Origin: Alphaproteobacteria bacterium
GTDB lineage: Bacteria; Pseudomonadota; Alphaproteobacteria; UBA7985; JAUIBT01
Assembly (NCBI GenBank): GCA_030428255.1
Contig: JAUIBT010000026.1
Span: 1 to 47,601 of the forward strand
Length of the DNA stretch: 47,601 bases
Direction of reading: 5' to 3'
Shown here: positions 8,010 through 15,848 of the stretch, piece after piece
How positions within the stretch are numbered: the first letter of the stretch is position 1
How the letters are laid out: the number at the start of each line of letters is the position of its first letter
The notes under the pieces: generated by a model
Told to the model about the DNA's origin: nothing
Seen by the model: only the letters and a program-made list of their open reading frames with translations
The model's database searches: none
Made by a program: the position numbers and the translations under genes

Positions 8010-9044
8010 CTAGGTGTCCGCGTTAGGCAATCCTCTTGGCGGCCGCAGCGCTTCCAAGCCAGCTTGCTCAGGGAATTTGGTCGTGACCTCCCACAGATAG
8101 TCACCGTAGACGAAGGGTTCAAAGGGGGTGGCCCCAGAAAGTGGCAAGGGGCGGATCACAGCCGCGATGCTGGGCTCGAAAAAGAAGGGGATGGAAAAGC
8201 GCTCCTCGCCCCGTCCCCAGATGCGATGTAGGGTTGCACGGATGCGCCCGCCGGTCCAGCGCTCCAGCAACTGCCCGAAATTGACCGCAAGCTGGCCTTC
8301 TGTCGGTGGCACGTCCAGCCAGTCTCCGGCGCGGGTTTGCGCTTGCAGCCCGGCGACGCCGTTTTGTGCCAACAGGGTGATAAAGCCCGAGTCTACGTGC
8401 GGCTTGCCGATCAAATGGCGTTCGGAATCGATCCAGGCTTCCGCGCCCAGATCACCGAAGCTCTCAGGCGTGCGCGGGGGATAGCGGATCATGCGAAGGG
8501 TCGAGATGGGCTGCTCAAACGCTGCCAGCAAAAGGCTGGCATCCAACCCCAAAGATCGCGCCAACGAGGTCAAGATCGCCCGCCCGCAGACCTCCATGGC
8601 GCAATAGTAGTCAGATGCGGCCTGCAGCCAGATCGCATCGTCTGGCAAGGGTGTGGCCTCGCCCAAGGGGTCGCCATCAACACAAGCCCCAGAGCCGTGG
8701 GCCACGTCGGGGCCCAGATCGATGCCTTCTTTATAGGTAGGCAGGCCCGGTGTGACGGGGAAATATCCGCGGTAGTAGTTGGGGTTGCTGGGCTCGAAAT
8801 TGCGTTTGTAGAGGCGGCGCTTGTCGGCCTCGCTCAGCGCAAATAGCCGCAAAAGGTCGGCGCGACGCTCGGCGCTCAGGGTATCGCCCGGCAGGCCGGT
8901 GATGACCATAAAGCCCAGGTCGCTGGCCGCCGCCATGATAGCCGCATCGCAGGCTTGGCGCTCAGGGCTGTCGGCGCCATAGAGCGGTGCGATGTCGATG
9001 GCGTCGAACTCTGCGCTGGTTGTGTTTGCGTTTGCACTGCTCAT
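8010..9044 (-). CDS. 2-oxoglutarate/Fe(II)-dependent oxygenase, isopenicillin N synthase-like
   Basis: A 344-residue protein of the IPNS/flavonol synthase fold. The N-terminal DIOX_N-type region (IDIAPLYG ... GFMVITGLP) is followed by the catalytic jelly roll with iron ligands His216 and Asp218 (KPHVDSGFITLL) and His273 (ATLHRI), and the 2OG-binding pair Arg282/Ser284 (RFSIPFFFEP). All expected residues are intact. The start at 9044 has GGAGGG seven bases upstream. Bacterial members hydroxylate or desaturate diverse small molecules; no neighbour fixes the substrate. It lies 91 nt upstream of the GMC gene on the same strand, so the two could be co-expressed. Confidence 0.88.
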   Translation of the reverse strand: MSSANANTTSAEFDAIDIAPLYGADSPERQACDAAIMAAASDLGFMVITGLPGDTLSAERRADLLRLFALSEADKRRLYKRNFEPSNPNYYRGYFPVTPGLPTYKEGIDLGPDVAHGSGACVDGDPLGEATPLPDDAIWLQAASDYYCAMEVCGRAILTSLARSLGLDASLLLAAFEQPISTLRMIRYPPRTPESFGDLGAEAWIDSERHLIGKPHVDSGFITLLAQNGVAGLQAQTRAGDWLDVPPTEGQLAVNFGQLLERWTGGRIRATLHRIWGRGEERFSIPFFFEPSIAAVIRPLPLSGATPFEPFVYGDYLWEVTTKFPEQAGLEALRPPRGLPNADT

Positions 9045-9121
9045 AGTGCAGCCCTCCGAACGGTCAACAAGTCAGACCGCCAGTCTAGGGGCAAAGGCAA
9101 CAAAGGCCCGCTCCAAACGCG

Positions 9122-9160
9122 ACACCCCGCCCAGCTTGCGCGCAAGATTGGACGGGGTGT
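9122..9160 (-). terminator. Long hairpin after gcdH, possible terminator
   Basis: A 12-bp stem (acaccccgccca at 9122-9133 with tggacggggtgt at 9149-9160, one G-T wobble) encloses a loop holding the palindrome ttgcgcgcaa. It lies 48 nt beyond the stop codon of gcdH and 77 nt before the oxygenase start, on the same strand. No uridine run follows on either strand, so it may act as a weak terminator, a 3'-end stabiliser or an mRNA processing site. Confidence 0.5.
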
Positions 9161-9207
9161 TGATCAATGTCGGCGACCCAGAGCTGGCCGCCTCCGGCCG
9201 CAGCCAA

Positions 9208-10386
9208 TCAGAAAAAGGCCTGGATACCGGTCTGAGCGCGCCCCAAGATCAAGGCGTGCACATCGTGAGTGCCCTCGTAGGTGTTGACCGTCTCCAGGTT
9301 GGCAGCGTGACGCAGCACGTGGTAGCCAATCTGGATGCCGTTGCCACCGTGCATGTCGCGCGCCATGCGGGCGATGTCCAGCGCCTTGCCGCAGTTGTTG
9401 CGCTTCACGATCGAGATCATTTCGGGCGCAAACACCTTTTGATCGATCAAGCGGCCCACACGCAGAGAGCCCTGCAAGCCCAAGGTAATCTCGGTCTGCA
9501 TATCGGCCAGCTTCTTCTGATAGAGCTGGGTCGCAGCCAGGGGCTTGCCGAACTGCTTGCGGTTCATGCCGTAGTCATACGCGCGCATCCAGCAGTCTTC
9601 CGCCGCGCCCATCGCGCCCCAAGAGATGCCGTAGCGCGCCATATTGAGGCATGAGAAGGGCCCCTTCAGCCCCTCGACGCCGGGCAGGATCGCATCCTCA
9701 CCAACCTCAACGCCTTCCATCACCACCTCACCGGTCACAGACGCGCGCAGCGACAGCTTGCCTTCGATTTTGGGCGCGGACAGGCCCGCCATGCCCTTTT
9801 CCAGCACGAAGCCGCGAATTTTGCCGTCGTGCGCGTCGGACTTAGCCCACACCACAAATACATCTGCGATTGGCGCGTTTGAAATCCACATTTTCGAACC
9901 GGTCAAGCGGTAGCCGTTGGCTGTCTTCTCGGCGCGCGTCTTCATGCCGCCAGGATCAGAGCCCGCCTCGGGCTCGGTCAAGCCAAAGCAGCCGATCATC
10001 TCACCGCTGGCCAGCTTGGGCAGGTAACGCTGCTTTTGCGCTTCAGAGCCAAAGGAATAGATGGGGTGCATAACCAGCGAGGACTGAACCGACGCCATAG
10101 AGCGATAGCCAGAATCGACGCGCTCGATCTCGCGTGCGATCAAGCCATAGGCCACATAGGAGGCACCGACGCCGCCATATTCTTCGGGCAAGGTCGCGCC
10201 CAACAGGCCGGTCTGTCCCATCAGGCGGAAGATCTCGGGCTCCACGCCTTCGTTGAGGTACATGTCTTCAACGCGCGGTGCCAGTTCAGCCGCAGCAAAG
10301 GCCGCCGCTGTCTCCTTGATCATCAGCTCGTCTTCGCTAAGCTGCTGGTCCAGCAAAAAGGGATCTTGCCAAGTAAAGGGACCCAT
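9208..10386 (-). CDS. gcdH: Glutaryl-CoA dehydrogenase
   Basis: A 392-residue acyl-CoA dehydrogenase of the glutaryl-CoA branch. Diagnostic features are [15 protein letters not shown] (Arg95, equivalent to the substrate-carboxylate Arg of human GCDH), the FAD/substrate loop [13 protein letters not shown], and the ending [18 protein letters not shown], where Glu371 is the catalytic base. The reaction is FAD-dependent oxidation and decarboxylation of glutaryl-CoA to crotonyl-CoA in lysine, hydroxylysine and tryptophan breakdown. ATG at 10386 is preceded by GGAGG. The divergent neighbour looks like a kynurenine formamidase-type hydrolase, compatible with aromatic amino acid degradation, though the middle steps are not in the window. 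Confidence 0.93.
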   Translation of the reverse strand: MGPFTWQDPFLLDQQLSEDELMIKETAAAFAAAELAPRVEDMYLNEGVEPEIFRLMGQTGLLGATLPEEYGGVGASYVAYGLIAREIERVDSGYRSMASVQSSLVMHPIYSFGSEAQKQRYLPKLASGEMIGCFGLTEPEAGSDPGGMKTRAEKTANGYRLTGSKMWISNAPIADVFVVWAKSDAHDGKIRGFVLEKGMAGLSAPKIEGKLSLRASVTGEVVMEGVEVGEDAILPGVEGLKGPFSCLNMARYGISWGAMGAAEDCWMRAYDYGMNRKQFGKPLAATQLYQKKLADMQTEITLGLQGSLRVGRLIDQKVFAPEMISIVKRNNCGKALDIARMARDMHGGNGIQIGYHVLRHAANLETVNTYEGTHDVHALILGRAQTGIQAFF

Positions 10387-10579
10387 GGTGTCCTCCGTCT
10401 AGTGTCCGAGCGCTTGGCCCTGCACCCCAGCGCGGTTGCGCTGTAAGGCGTGCCTGGGGCCGCTTGGCTTCTTGTTCTCCTAAAGGCGCACAAGTTACAA
10501 GGGCTTGCTTGGTCGCAGATGCGCGCTAAGGCCTAGGTTCGGCGCAAAGTTGAAGTTTCCGTTAGAAAGCGAACATGCC

Positions 10580-11428
10580 ATGAAGTCGGTTTTGCACTCC
10601 ATCCAAGATTGGGACCAGGCCTATAGCAACCAAGGCTATGTGCCCCACGCTCTTGAGATCATGGATGCCTGCGCAAGCAAGGCGGCGGCCTTTCGCGAGG
10701 CCCTGTCAGCCCAAGGCCGCGCTGAGCTGGGCCTCAGCTACGGTCCCGGCGCGCGCAATACGCTGGATCTGTTTTGGCCGACTGGTGGTCGCGAGGCTAC
10801 TAAGGGCCTGGTGGTCTTCGTTCACGGCGGCTATTGGCGCGCCTTTGATCCCAGCTTTTGGTCGCACCTGGCTCAAGGTGCGGTTGAGCGGGGGTGGGCG
10901 GTCGCCATGCCGGGTTATACCCTGGCCCCACAAGTCCGCCTGCGGACGATTGGGCAAGAGGTGGCCCAAGCGGTCAACTTTGCCGCTCAGCAGGTGGCCG
11001 GACCCATCCGCCTGACGGGGCACTCGGCGGGCGGTCATTTGGTAGCGCGCCTCATGTGTCAGAACTCCGAGCTTAACCAGGCCGTGGCCGAGCGCGTGGC
11101 GCTGTGCTTGCCGCTGTCGGGCCTCCCCGACCTGCGCCCTCTGCTGCGCCTCGAGCTTAACAATGACCTGCTGTTGGACGCGGAAGAGGCCGCAACCGAG
11201 AGCCCGGCGCTGTTGGAGCCCCGCGCGCTGCCGCGCTTGACCTGTTGGGTTGGCGGCGGTGAGCTGGATGAGTTCCGCCGTCAGAACGCTTTGTTGGCCA
11301 ACATCTGGGCGGGTTTGGGAATCGAGACGCTGTGCGTCGAAGAAGGAAACTTGAACCACTTCAACGTGATTGACGGCTTAGAGCGCGCCGACAGTGCGCT
11401 GGTGAACGCCCTTCTGGCGAATGGTTGA
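10580..11428 (+). CDS. Alpha/beta hydrolase, arylformamidase (KynB-like)
   Basis: A 282-residue serine hydrolase. The oxyanion motif HGGYW (82-86) and nucleophile GHSAGGHL (Ser149) are the pattern of alkyl/aryl formamidases and hormone-sensitive-lipase-like esterases. The acid is probably Asp in GGGELDEF, and the base His260 in NLNHFNV. Start placed at ATG 10580, where the conserved part begins; a longer frame from 10505 has no good ribosome site. Kynurenine formamidases split N-formylkynurenine to kynurenine and formate. The gene is divergent from gcdH, 193 nt apart. A general carboxylesterase role cannot be excluded. Confidence 0.72.
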   Translation: MKSVLHSIQDWDQAYSNQGYVPHALEIMDACASKAAAFREALSAQGRAELGLSYGPGARNTLDLFWPTGGREATKGLVVFVHGGYWRAFDPSFWSHLAQGAVERGWAVAMPGYTLAPQVRLRTIGQEVAQAVNFAAQQVAGPIRLTGHSAGGHLVARLMCQNSELNQAVAERVALCLPLSGLPDLRPLLRLELNNDLLLDAEEAATESPALLEPRALPRLTCWVGGGELDEFRRQNALLANIWAGLGIETLCVEEGNLNHFNVIDGLERADSALVNALLANG

Positions 11429-11464
11429 TTTTGGCCGAACTTCAGCCCACGCACACCGCGCCGC

Positions 11465-11518
11465 GTAATCAGTGACGGCACAGTAATCAGTGACGGCACA
11501 GTAATCAGTGACGGCACG
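11465..11518. repeat. 18-bp tandem repeat, three units
   Basis: The unit gtaatcagtgacggcaca occurs three times head to tail at 11465-11482, 11483-11500 and 11501-11518. The last base of the third copy is changed. It sits between the converging stop codons of the arylformamidase-like gene and the DUF4259 gene, starting 36 nt after the former. The unit is a multiple of three but lies outside both reading frames. No function is evident; perfect short arrays like this usually arise by slippage and vary between strains. Confidence 0.95.
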
Positions 11519-11523
11519 AGGCG

Positions 11524-11937
11524 CTAGGTCAAATCGGCGATGATCTCCCGCACGGTTGCCCGCCAGGCGTCGAAATCGTCGGTCTCTTCCCACTGTTCGC
11601 GCAGTTCAGACTCGGCCTTCAAGACCCGCTTGAGCGAGCGCACAAGCTTGTTGAGCAAACCAACTTTTGGCTGTGGCAGACCAAAGGCCCAATCCAGGCT
11701 GTCTTCGTCCTCGTCCTCGCCAAACAGCTCCTCAATGGTCTCGTTGACCACGGCGCTTAACACGGCACCGGCCGCCACGGCCCGCGCAGCTAGATCGGCC
11801 TCCAGGTAGGAATCCTCCATGTCCAACACCTCGGACAGAAGTTCATCCACAGGCTCGTAGTCCTCGCCCTCTTGCCATTCGCTCAGAAAGTCTTGCGCCT
11901 CGTCATTGTCCAGCGCGCCTACATCCCAGGTTGCCAT
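11524..11937 (-). CDS. DUF4259 domain-containing protein
   Basis: A 137-residue acidic cytoplasmic protein. The start MATWDVGALDNDEAQDFLSEW matches the DUF4259 signature (M-G-T-W-G-x-G-x-F-D-N-D-x-A-x-D), a small family of unknown function. Residues 30-60 continue the domain (an alternation of acidic and alanine-rich helices). An acidic stretch (ELFGEDEDEDSLDW) follows, then a basic helix (LLNKLVRSLKRVLKAE), so the molecule is strongly charge-segregated. ATG at 11937 has AGGAGAGGGG upstream. It stands alone, convergent with the hydrolase gene, and has no functional neighbour that suggests a role. No signal peptide or membrane segment is visible. Confidence 0.8.
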   Translation of the reverse strand: MATWDVGALDNDEAQDFLSEWQEGEDYEPVDELLSEVLDMEDSYLEADLAARAVAAGAVLSAVVNETIEELFGEDEDEDSLDWAFGLPQPKVGLLNKLVRSLKRVLKAESELREQWEETDDFDAWRATVREIIADLT

Positions 11938-12070
11938 GACCGCCCCTCTCCTTCGCTCCAGCCTAGTTGCCCATTTGTATTGCAGTCAGAATCTTAAGAG
12001 CAAATCGGGTCAAGGCACCAGCAAAAAGTCATGCTTCCGCCCTTAGTTTTTCACCCGATCGGCGCGTGCG

Positions 12071-12895
12071 CTAGCCCTTGGGCTCGGGGATCTCTGCCGG
12101 GCTGAGGCAGCCACCAAGGCGCACGGGTTCAATCACCTGAACCAGGCCGGTCTTGTCGTCGGTTTCGACAAAAACGCCGCTCAAGGTGGCCTCACCGGTG
12201 GCAGGCGTGAAGCGCTCGCTGGGTACCTTTTTCAAAAACCGCTTGATCGAGGCTTCGGGCTGAAAGCCGATCACCGAGTTATAGTCGCCGCACATGCCAA
12301 GATCGGTCTGAAAACCGGTGCCCTTGGGCAAGATGCGCGTGTCCGACGTGGGGATGTGGGTGTGGGTGCCAAAGACCAGCGACACCCGCCCGTCCAGATA
12401 CTGGCCCAGTGCGCCCTTTTCCGAGGTCGCTTCGGCGTGAACATCAACAATGATGGCCTGCACTGAGGCCCCCAGCCTGTGGCTGGCCAACAAGCGATCA
12501 AGCGCCCGGAAGGGATCGTCCATGGTGTCCATGAAGACCCGGCCCATAGCCTGCACCACCAAGACCTTGCGCTGATCGCGCAGAGTCAGCAGAGCGGCCC
12601 CGCTGCCAGGCGTGCCGTCTGGATAGTTCAAAGCCCGCACGATTCGCGGCTCTTTATCAATGATGGTCAGAATATCGCGTTGATCAAAGGCATGATCGCC
12701 CAGCGTCAGAACATCCACGCCTGATTTAAGCAGATCGCGGCATTGGTTGGCATTGATGCCAAAACCGCTAGCGGCGTTCTCGCCATTGACCACCACAAAA
12801 TCGAGTTTCCAGCGCTGTTTTAGTGCGGGCAAGGTCTGCATGACGGCGGTTCGCCCCGCCCGGCCCAGCACGTCGCCGAGACAAAGAATGCGCAT
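12071..12895 (-). CDS. TIGR00282/YmdB-family metallophosphoesterase
   Basis: A 274-residue binuclear metallophosphoesterase. Start placed at ATG 12895 (MRILCLGDVLGRAGR), where the family begins; upstream codons add a non-conserved stretch. Metal-binding positions visible are Asp8, Glu39 and Asn40 (NGENAASGFG), His68 (LGDHAFD), His153 (VDVHAEATSEK) and His178/His180 (FGTHTHIP). The residue before His68, Asn in Bacillus YmdB (N67), is Asp here. YmdB hydrolyses 2',3'-cyclic nucleotides and affects biofilm and RNA turnover in Bacillus. In many alphaproteobacteria this gene follows 5-formyl-THF cyclo-ligase on the same strand; here a foreign-looking gene on the other strand separates the two. Confidence 0.88.
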   Translation of the reverse strand: MRILCLGDVLGRAGRTAVMQTLPALKQRWKLDFVVVNGENAASGFGINANQCRDLLKSGVDVLTLGDHAFDQRDILTIIDKEPRIVRALNYPDGTPGSGAALLTLRDQRKVLVVQAMGRVFMDTMDDPFRALDRLLASHRLGASVQAIIVDVHAEATSEKGALGQYLDGRVSLVFGTHTHIPTSDTRILPKGTGFQTDLGMCGDYNSVIGFQPEASIKRFLKKVPSERFTPATGEATLSGVFVETDDKTGLVQVIEPVRLGGCLSPAEIPEPKG

Positions 12896-12954
12896 GTCTA
12901 AGCTCTCGCCAAGCAGCAGGCGTTCGCAACAGCCCACAGGTCAGGCGCAGGTTT

Positions 12955-12984
12955 TTGTTGCGTTTTCGTATTATGTTCTATAAT
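12955..12984 (+). promoter_or_regulatory. Predicted sigma-70 promoter for the tail-fibre-like gene
   Basis: A perfect -10 hexamer TATAAT is at 12979-12984. An 18-bp spacer separates it from TTGTTG at 12955-12960 (four of six matches to the -35 consensus). The stretch is AT-rich compared with its surroundings. Predicted transcription would start near 12991, giving a leader of about 80 nt that contains the hairpin at 13033-13060. Confidence 0.55.
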
Positions 12985-13032
12985 TGTTCTGAACCCTTGG
13001 AGAAGTCCGCTCATATGAGCGCGTGCTCCGAC

Positions 13033-13060
13033 CGGGTTGGGGCGCGTTTCTCCCAACCCG
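13033..13060 (+). promoter_or_regulatory. 5' leader hairpin just before the ribosome site
   Basis: The perfect inverted repeat CGGGTTGGG/CCCAACCCG (13033-13041 and 13052-13060) has a 10-nt loop and ends immediately before the AAAAGGAG ribosome binding site of the gene at 13074. It could protect the mRNA 5' region, expose the ribosome site, or bind a regulator. It is not followed by a T-run, so it is unlikely to be a terminator. Confidence 0.6.
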
Positions 13061-13073
13061 AAAAGGAGCCCTT

Positions 13074-14054
13074 ATGGCACAATTTGATCCTCAAGGCCGT
13101 GTATATTGGGGCAAAAGCCCCAGCGATTTCCCGGCCGCGATTTGGTACGATACCTCTGCTTACCCCAACGTCTCGATGAAATTCAATGTTGGAGATGGCA
13201 GCTATCTGGAAATTGCGACCTTTGACGCCGGCGACCCCAACGGCAGCCTAGCTGTGAATGGCGCGTCGGTCGGCGCAGTTTCCTTGAGCCTTGACGACCT
13301 CAGCGACGTTTTGGCGGCCACCCCTACCAGCGGCGATCTCATCTCCTATGACGGCAGCCAATGGGTTGCAACCGCCAACACCGCAGCCGCGGCCTTGGGT
13401 GAATTGAGCGATGTTTCCACCGCTGGCGCGCTTGCCAACCAAGTCCTGACCTTCGACGGCACAAGCTGGAGCGCGCAGGCCATCTCGCAATCGCTTGACG
13501 CCCTAAGTGATGTCTCTGCTGCCGGAGCCACAGCAGGCAAAGTGTTGCGCCACGATGGCACGAACTGGGCACTAGGAAGCAGTGCCGACGTGCTGGGCGG
13601 CGGCCAAATCGCCGATCTTTCCAATGTGTCGGCTACCGTCCCCAATACCGGCGACATTTTGCAGTTTGACGGCACCAACTGGGCGCCGGCTGCCGATTCA
13701 GGCGGCGGCGCGGGTGGTCTTGGCACCTGGAGCGAGGTCGGCGCTGCTGGTGCAGCGGCTTGGACCAACGGTTCCAGCTATCTGCCAGGCACTTACGGCA
13801 ATGTTCGCTATCGCAAGGATGACCGCGGCGTGGTCGAGCTGGCAGGTATGGTGACCGGTGTGGCGCACCAACAATCCGTCTTCACCCTGCCGGTTGGTTT
13901 CCGCCCAGCAACCGATCAGTTCCTCAGCTCCATTTACACCGGCGGCTCGGGTGGCGTCTTCATCAACAGCAACAACGTTTTGATCTACAACGGCGCGATT
14001 ACAACCAGCCAGTGGACCAGCTTGTTCAACCTGCGTTTTGAAGCCGTGGCCTAA
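13074..14054 (+). CDS. Tail-fibre-like protein with four internal repeats
   Basis: A 326-residue protein. Start at ATG 13074 with AAAAGGAG seven bases upstream. After a short N-terminal domain (about 1-65, opening MAQFDPQGRVYWGKSPSDFP) come four copies of a roughly 27-residue unit of the form L-x-x-L-S-D-V-S ... G-x-x-L-x-F-D-G-T-x-W-x-A at about 73-99, 108-134, 141-166 and 179-204. Such units are known from phage tail fibres and related appendage proteins. A Gly-rich hinge (208-217) leads to a C-terminal domain (218-326) with RYRKDDRGVVELAGMVTG and FTLPVGFRPA, as in receptor-binding tips. No signal peptide, membrane segment or other phage gene is nearby. It stands alone on + between two housekeeping genes on -. 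Origin by horizontal transfer is inferred; its role (phage remnant, tailocin fibre or surface protein) is unknown. Confidence 0.7.
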   Translation: MAQFDPQGRVYWGKSPSDFPAAIWYDTSAYPNVSMKFNVGDGSYLEIATFDAGDPNGSLAVNGASVGAVSLSLDDLSDVLAATPTSGDLISYDGSQWVATANTAAAALGELSDVSTAGALANQVLTFDGTSWSAQAISQSLDALSDVSAAGATAGKVLRHDGTNWALGSSADVLGGGQIADLSNVSATVPNTGDILQFDGTNWAPAADSGGGAGGLGTWSEVGAAGAAAWTNGSSYLPGTYGNVRYRKDDRGVVELAGMVTGVAHQQSVFTLPVGFRPATDQFLSSIYTGGSGGVFINSNNVLIYNGAITTSQWTSLFNLRFEAVA

Positions 14055-14080
14055 GCCCTGGCGAGCAGCCTGCTTCTGCT

Positions 14081-14701
14081 CTACCAACGAAACTGGCGGC
14101 TGGGTGTCACCATGGCATCCAGCCGTTGGTCTGTCGGCTCGATCACGACGCGCTCGACCTCCTGGGCATCATAAGCCAGGCCGATGGCCAGCGTCGGTTG
14201 CTTAGCGCGTAGATCCTCCAGCGTGCGGTCATAGTAGCCGCCGCCATATCCCAAGCGATAGCCCAGTGCATCAAAGGCCAACAGAGGCACCAGCACCACT
14301 TGCGGTTCGACCAGAGCAGCGTTTTGGGGCGGTGTTTTGGCTCCAAAGGCACCTTCGACCAGCGCCGCCTCACCGTCAAAGCTGCGGAACTCTAGCCGCA
14401 CATCGGGGCCCGGCACAATCGGCAAGCACAGGGCGTGGCCTTCAAACTGCAAGCGGCTGATCAAGGCGCGCGGATCCAGCTCAGTGCGGATCGGCCAATA
14501 GCCTGAAATGCGCAGGCTTTGAGGCTGGCTGTGGCCGCTGGCTTGGGCCAAAGCTTGCTGCTCCAACAGCCAGTCGTCGATCAAGGCCACCACCGGATCG
14601 ATGATCGCCAGCGACGCCGCAGACGCTTGGCCGCTGTGAGCCGCCTTGCGCCGCGCGAATTGTTGTTGGCGCAGGGCTTGTTTGTCGTCTGCTCGGCTCA
14701 T
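14081..14701 (-). CDS. 5-formyltetrahydrofolate cyclo-ligase
   Basis: A 206-residue enzyme that converts 5-formyl-THF to 5,10-methenyl-THF using ATP. The hallmark LGYGGGYYDRTL (nucleotide/folate site) lies near residue 150-161, after the VVLVPLLAFD strand. The N-terminal RRKAAHSG and the middle RISGYWPIRTELDP fit the family. ATG at 14701 has GAAGGG eight bases upstream. It could feed one-carbon units that also arise from the folate-linked demethylating dehydrogenase at 2177. In many bacteria the 6S RNA gene is next to this gene; no 6S-like sequence was recognised in the 139 nt upstream. Confidence 0.92.
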   Translation of the reverse strand: MSRADDKQALRQQQFARRKAAHSGQASAASLAIIDPVVALIDDWLLEQQALAQASGHSQPQSLRISGYWPIRTELDPRALISRLQFEGHALCLPIVPGPDVRLEFRSFDGEAALVEGAFGAKTPPQNAALVEPQVVLVPLLAFDALGYRLGYGGGYYDRTLEDLRAKQPTLAIGLAYDAQEVERVVIEPTDQRLDAMVTPSRQFRW

Positions 14702-14750
14702 GGGGCGCCCTTCTTCACATCAGCGGTTGATAGACCATCAGCGGAAATAG

Positions 14751-14788
14751 AAAAGGGCTGCCCTGGCCCGCTCGCCAAGACAGCCCTT
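14751..14788 (-). terminator. Rho-independent terminator of gapA
   Basis: The inverted repeat aagggctgcc/gacagccctt (arms about 14753-14762 and 14779-14788) forms a stem of about 10 bp with one wobble and a GC-rich loop. On the minus strand it is followed by TTTTC. It lies about 50 nt beyond the gapA stop and before the cyclo-ligase start, so it should end gapA transcription. Confidence 0.8.
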
Positions 14789-14840
14789 CGGTGTCTTTTT
14801 GCGCCCAAGCTGCCGCGCCCGAGCGTTTGAATGAGGCCGC

Positions 14841-15848
14841 TTACAGCGTGCCCGCGACCGCCCTGGTCATGTCCAGCATGCGGTTGGCAAAGCCCCACTC
14901 GTTGTCGTACCAAGAGACAACGCGGATGAAACGATCGCCAAGGATCTTGGTCTCTGTCGCATCGAAGATGGATGAGTGCGGGTCGCCGTTGAAATCGCAA
15001 GAAACCAGCGGCTCGTCGTTGTAGGCCAAAATGCCCTGCAAGCGCCCCATAGAGGCTTCCTTCAGCGCTGCGTTGATCGCCTCGACCGACGCCGACTTGG
15101 AAATGCGCGCGGTAAAATCGATCATAGAAACGTTGGCGGTCGGAACACGCACCGCAGCGCCGTTCAACTTGCCTTTCAGCTCGGGCAGAACTTCACCGAC
15201 GGCCTTGGCCGCACCGGTCGAGGTCGGGATCATCGACATAGCTGCAGCGCGCGACCGGCGCGGATCCTTGTGGCGCGAGTCGATCAGGTTCTGATCGCCG
15301 GTGTAAGCGTGAACGGTGGTACAAAAGCCCTCTTCGATGCCAAAAGCGTTGTGCAGTACGCTCGCAACCGGGGCCAAGCAGTTTGTGGTACACGACGCCG
15401 AAGAGACCACCAGGTGCTCGGCACTGACGATGTTGTCGTTGACGCCATAAACCACGGTTGCATCGGCATTCTTGCAGGGCGCAGACACCACGACGCGCTT
15501 GGCACCAGCATCCAAGTGGCCCGCCGCCTTGTCGCGCTCGTTGAAAGCACCGGTGCATTCCAGAACCACGTCTACGCCGTGATCGCCCCAAGCCAACTGC
15601 TTGGGATCGCGTGAGGACAGGGCGCGGATGGTGCCGCGACCCAGGTCGATGCCTTCTGCGCCGACCGCAACCTGGCCGTTAAAGCGGCCATGGATCGAAT
15701 CGTACTTAAACAAACGCGCTGCGCTCTCCAGGTTTGACCAGTCGTTAACGGCAACGATGTCAATATCGTTGGCCTTGCTTTCATAGAGCGCCCGCAGGGT
15801 CAGGCGGCCGATGCGGCCAAATCCGGAAAGTCCGACACGAATTGTCAT
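14841..15848 (-). CDS. gapA: Glyceraldehyde-3-phosphate dehydrogenase, type I
   Basis: A 335-residue enzyme; ATG at 15848 gives exactly the usual length and has AAGGA upstream. GLSGFGRIG (6-14) is the NAD-binding loop. Asp36 in AVNDW, at the end of the second strand, favours NAD over NADP. Cys153 in SSASCTTN is the catalytic thiol, and the partner His lies in the TTVHAYTGDQ segment. It oxidises glyceraldehyde 3-phosphate in glycolysis or runs in reverse for gluconeogenesis. In many alphaproteobacteria transketolase precedes gapA and pgk follows it; neither is here. Instead a 342-nt gap separates it from the divergent DUF4164-like gene. Confidence 0.95.
   Translation of the reverse strand: MTIRVGLSGFGRIGRLTLRALYESKANDIDIVAVNDWSNLESAARLFKYDSIHGRFNGQVAVGAEGIDLGRGTIRALSSRDPKQLAWGDHGVDVVLECTGAFNERDKAAGHLDAGAKRVVVSAPCKNADATVVYGVNDNIVSAEHLVVSSASCTTNCLAPVASVLHNAFGIEEGFCTTVHAYTGDQNLIDSRHKDPRRSRAAAMSMIPTSTGAAKAVGEVLPELKGKLNGAAVRVPTANVSMIDFTARISKSASVEAINAALKEASMGRLQGILAYNDEPLVSCDFNGDPHSSIFDATETKILGDRFIRVVSWYDNEWGFANRMLDMTRAVAGTL

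Noticed and set aside
11465-11518. CRISPR-like array
   Set aside because: Units are directly adjacent without spacers and only 18 bp long; no cas genes.
14702-14840. 6S RNA next to 5-formyl-THF cyclo-ligase
   Set aside because: Only the gapA terminator and unstructured sequence are visible; no closing stem with a large central bubble.
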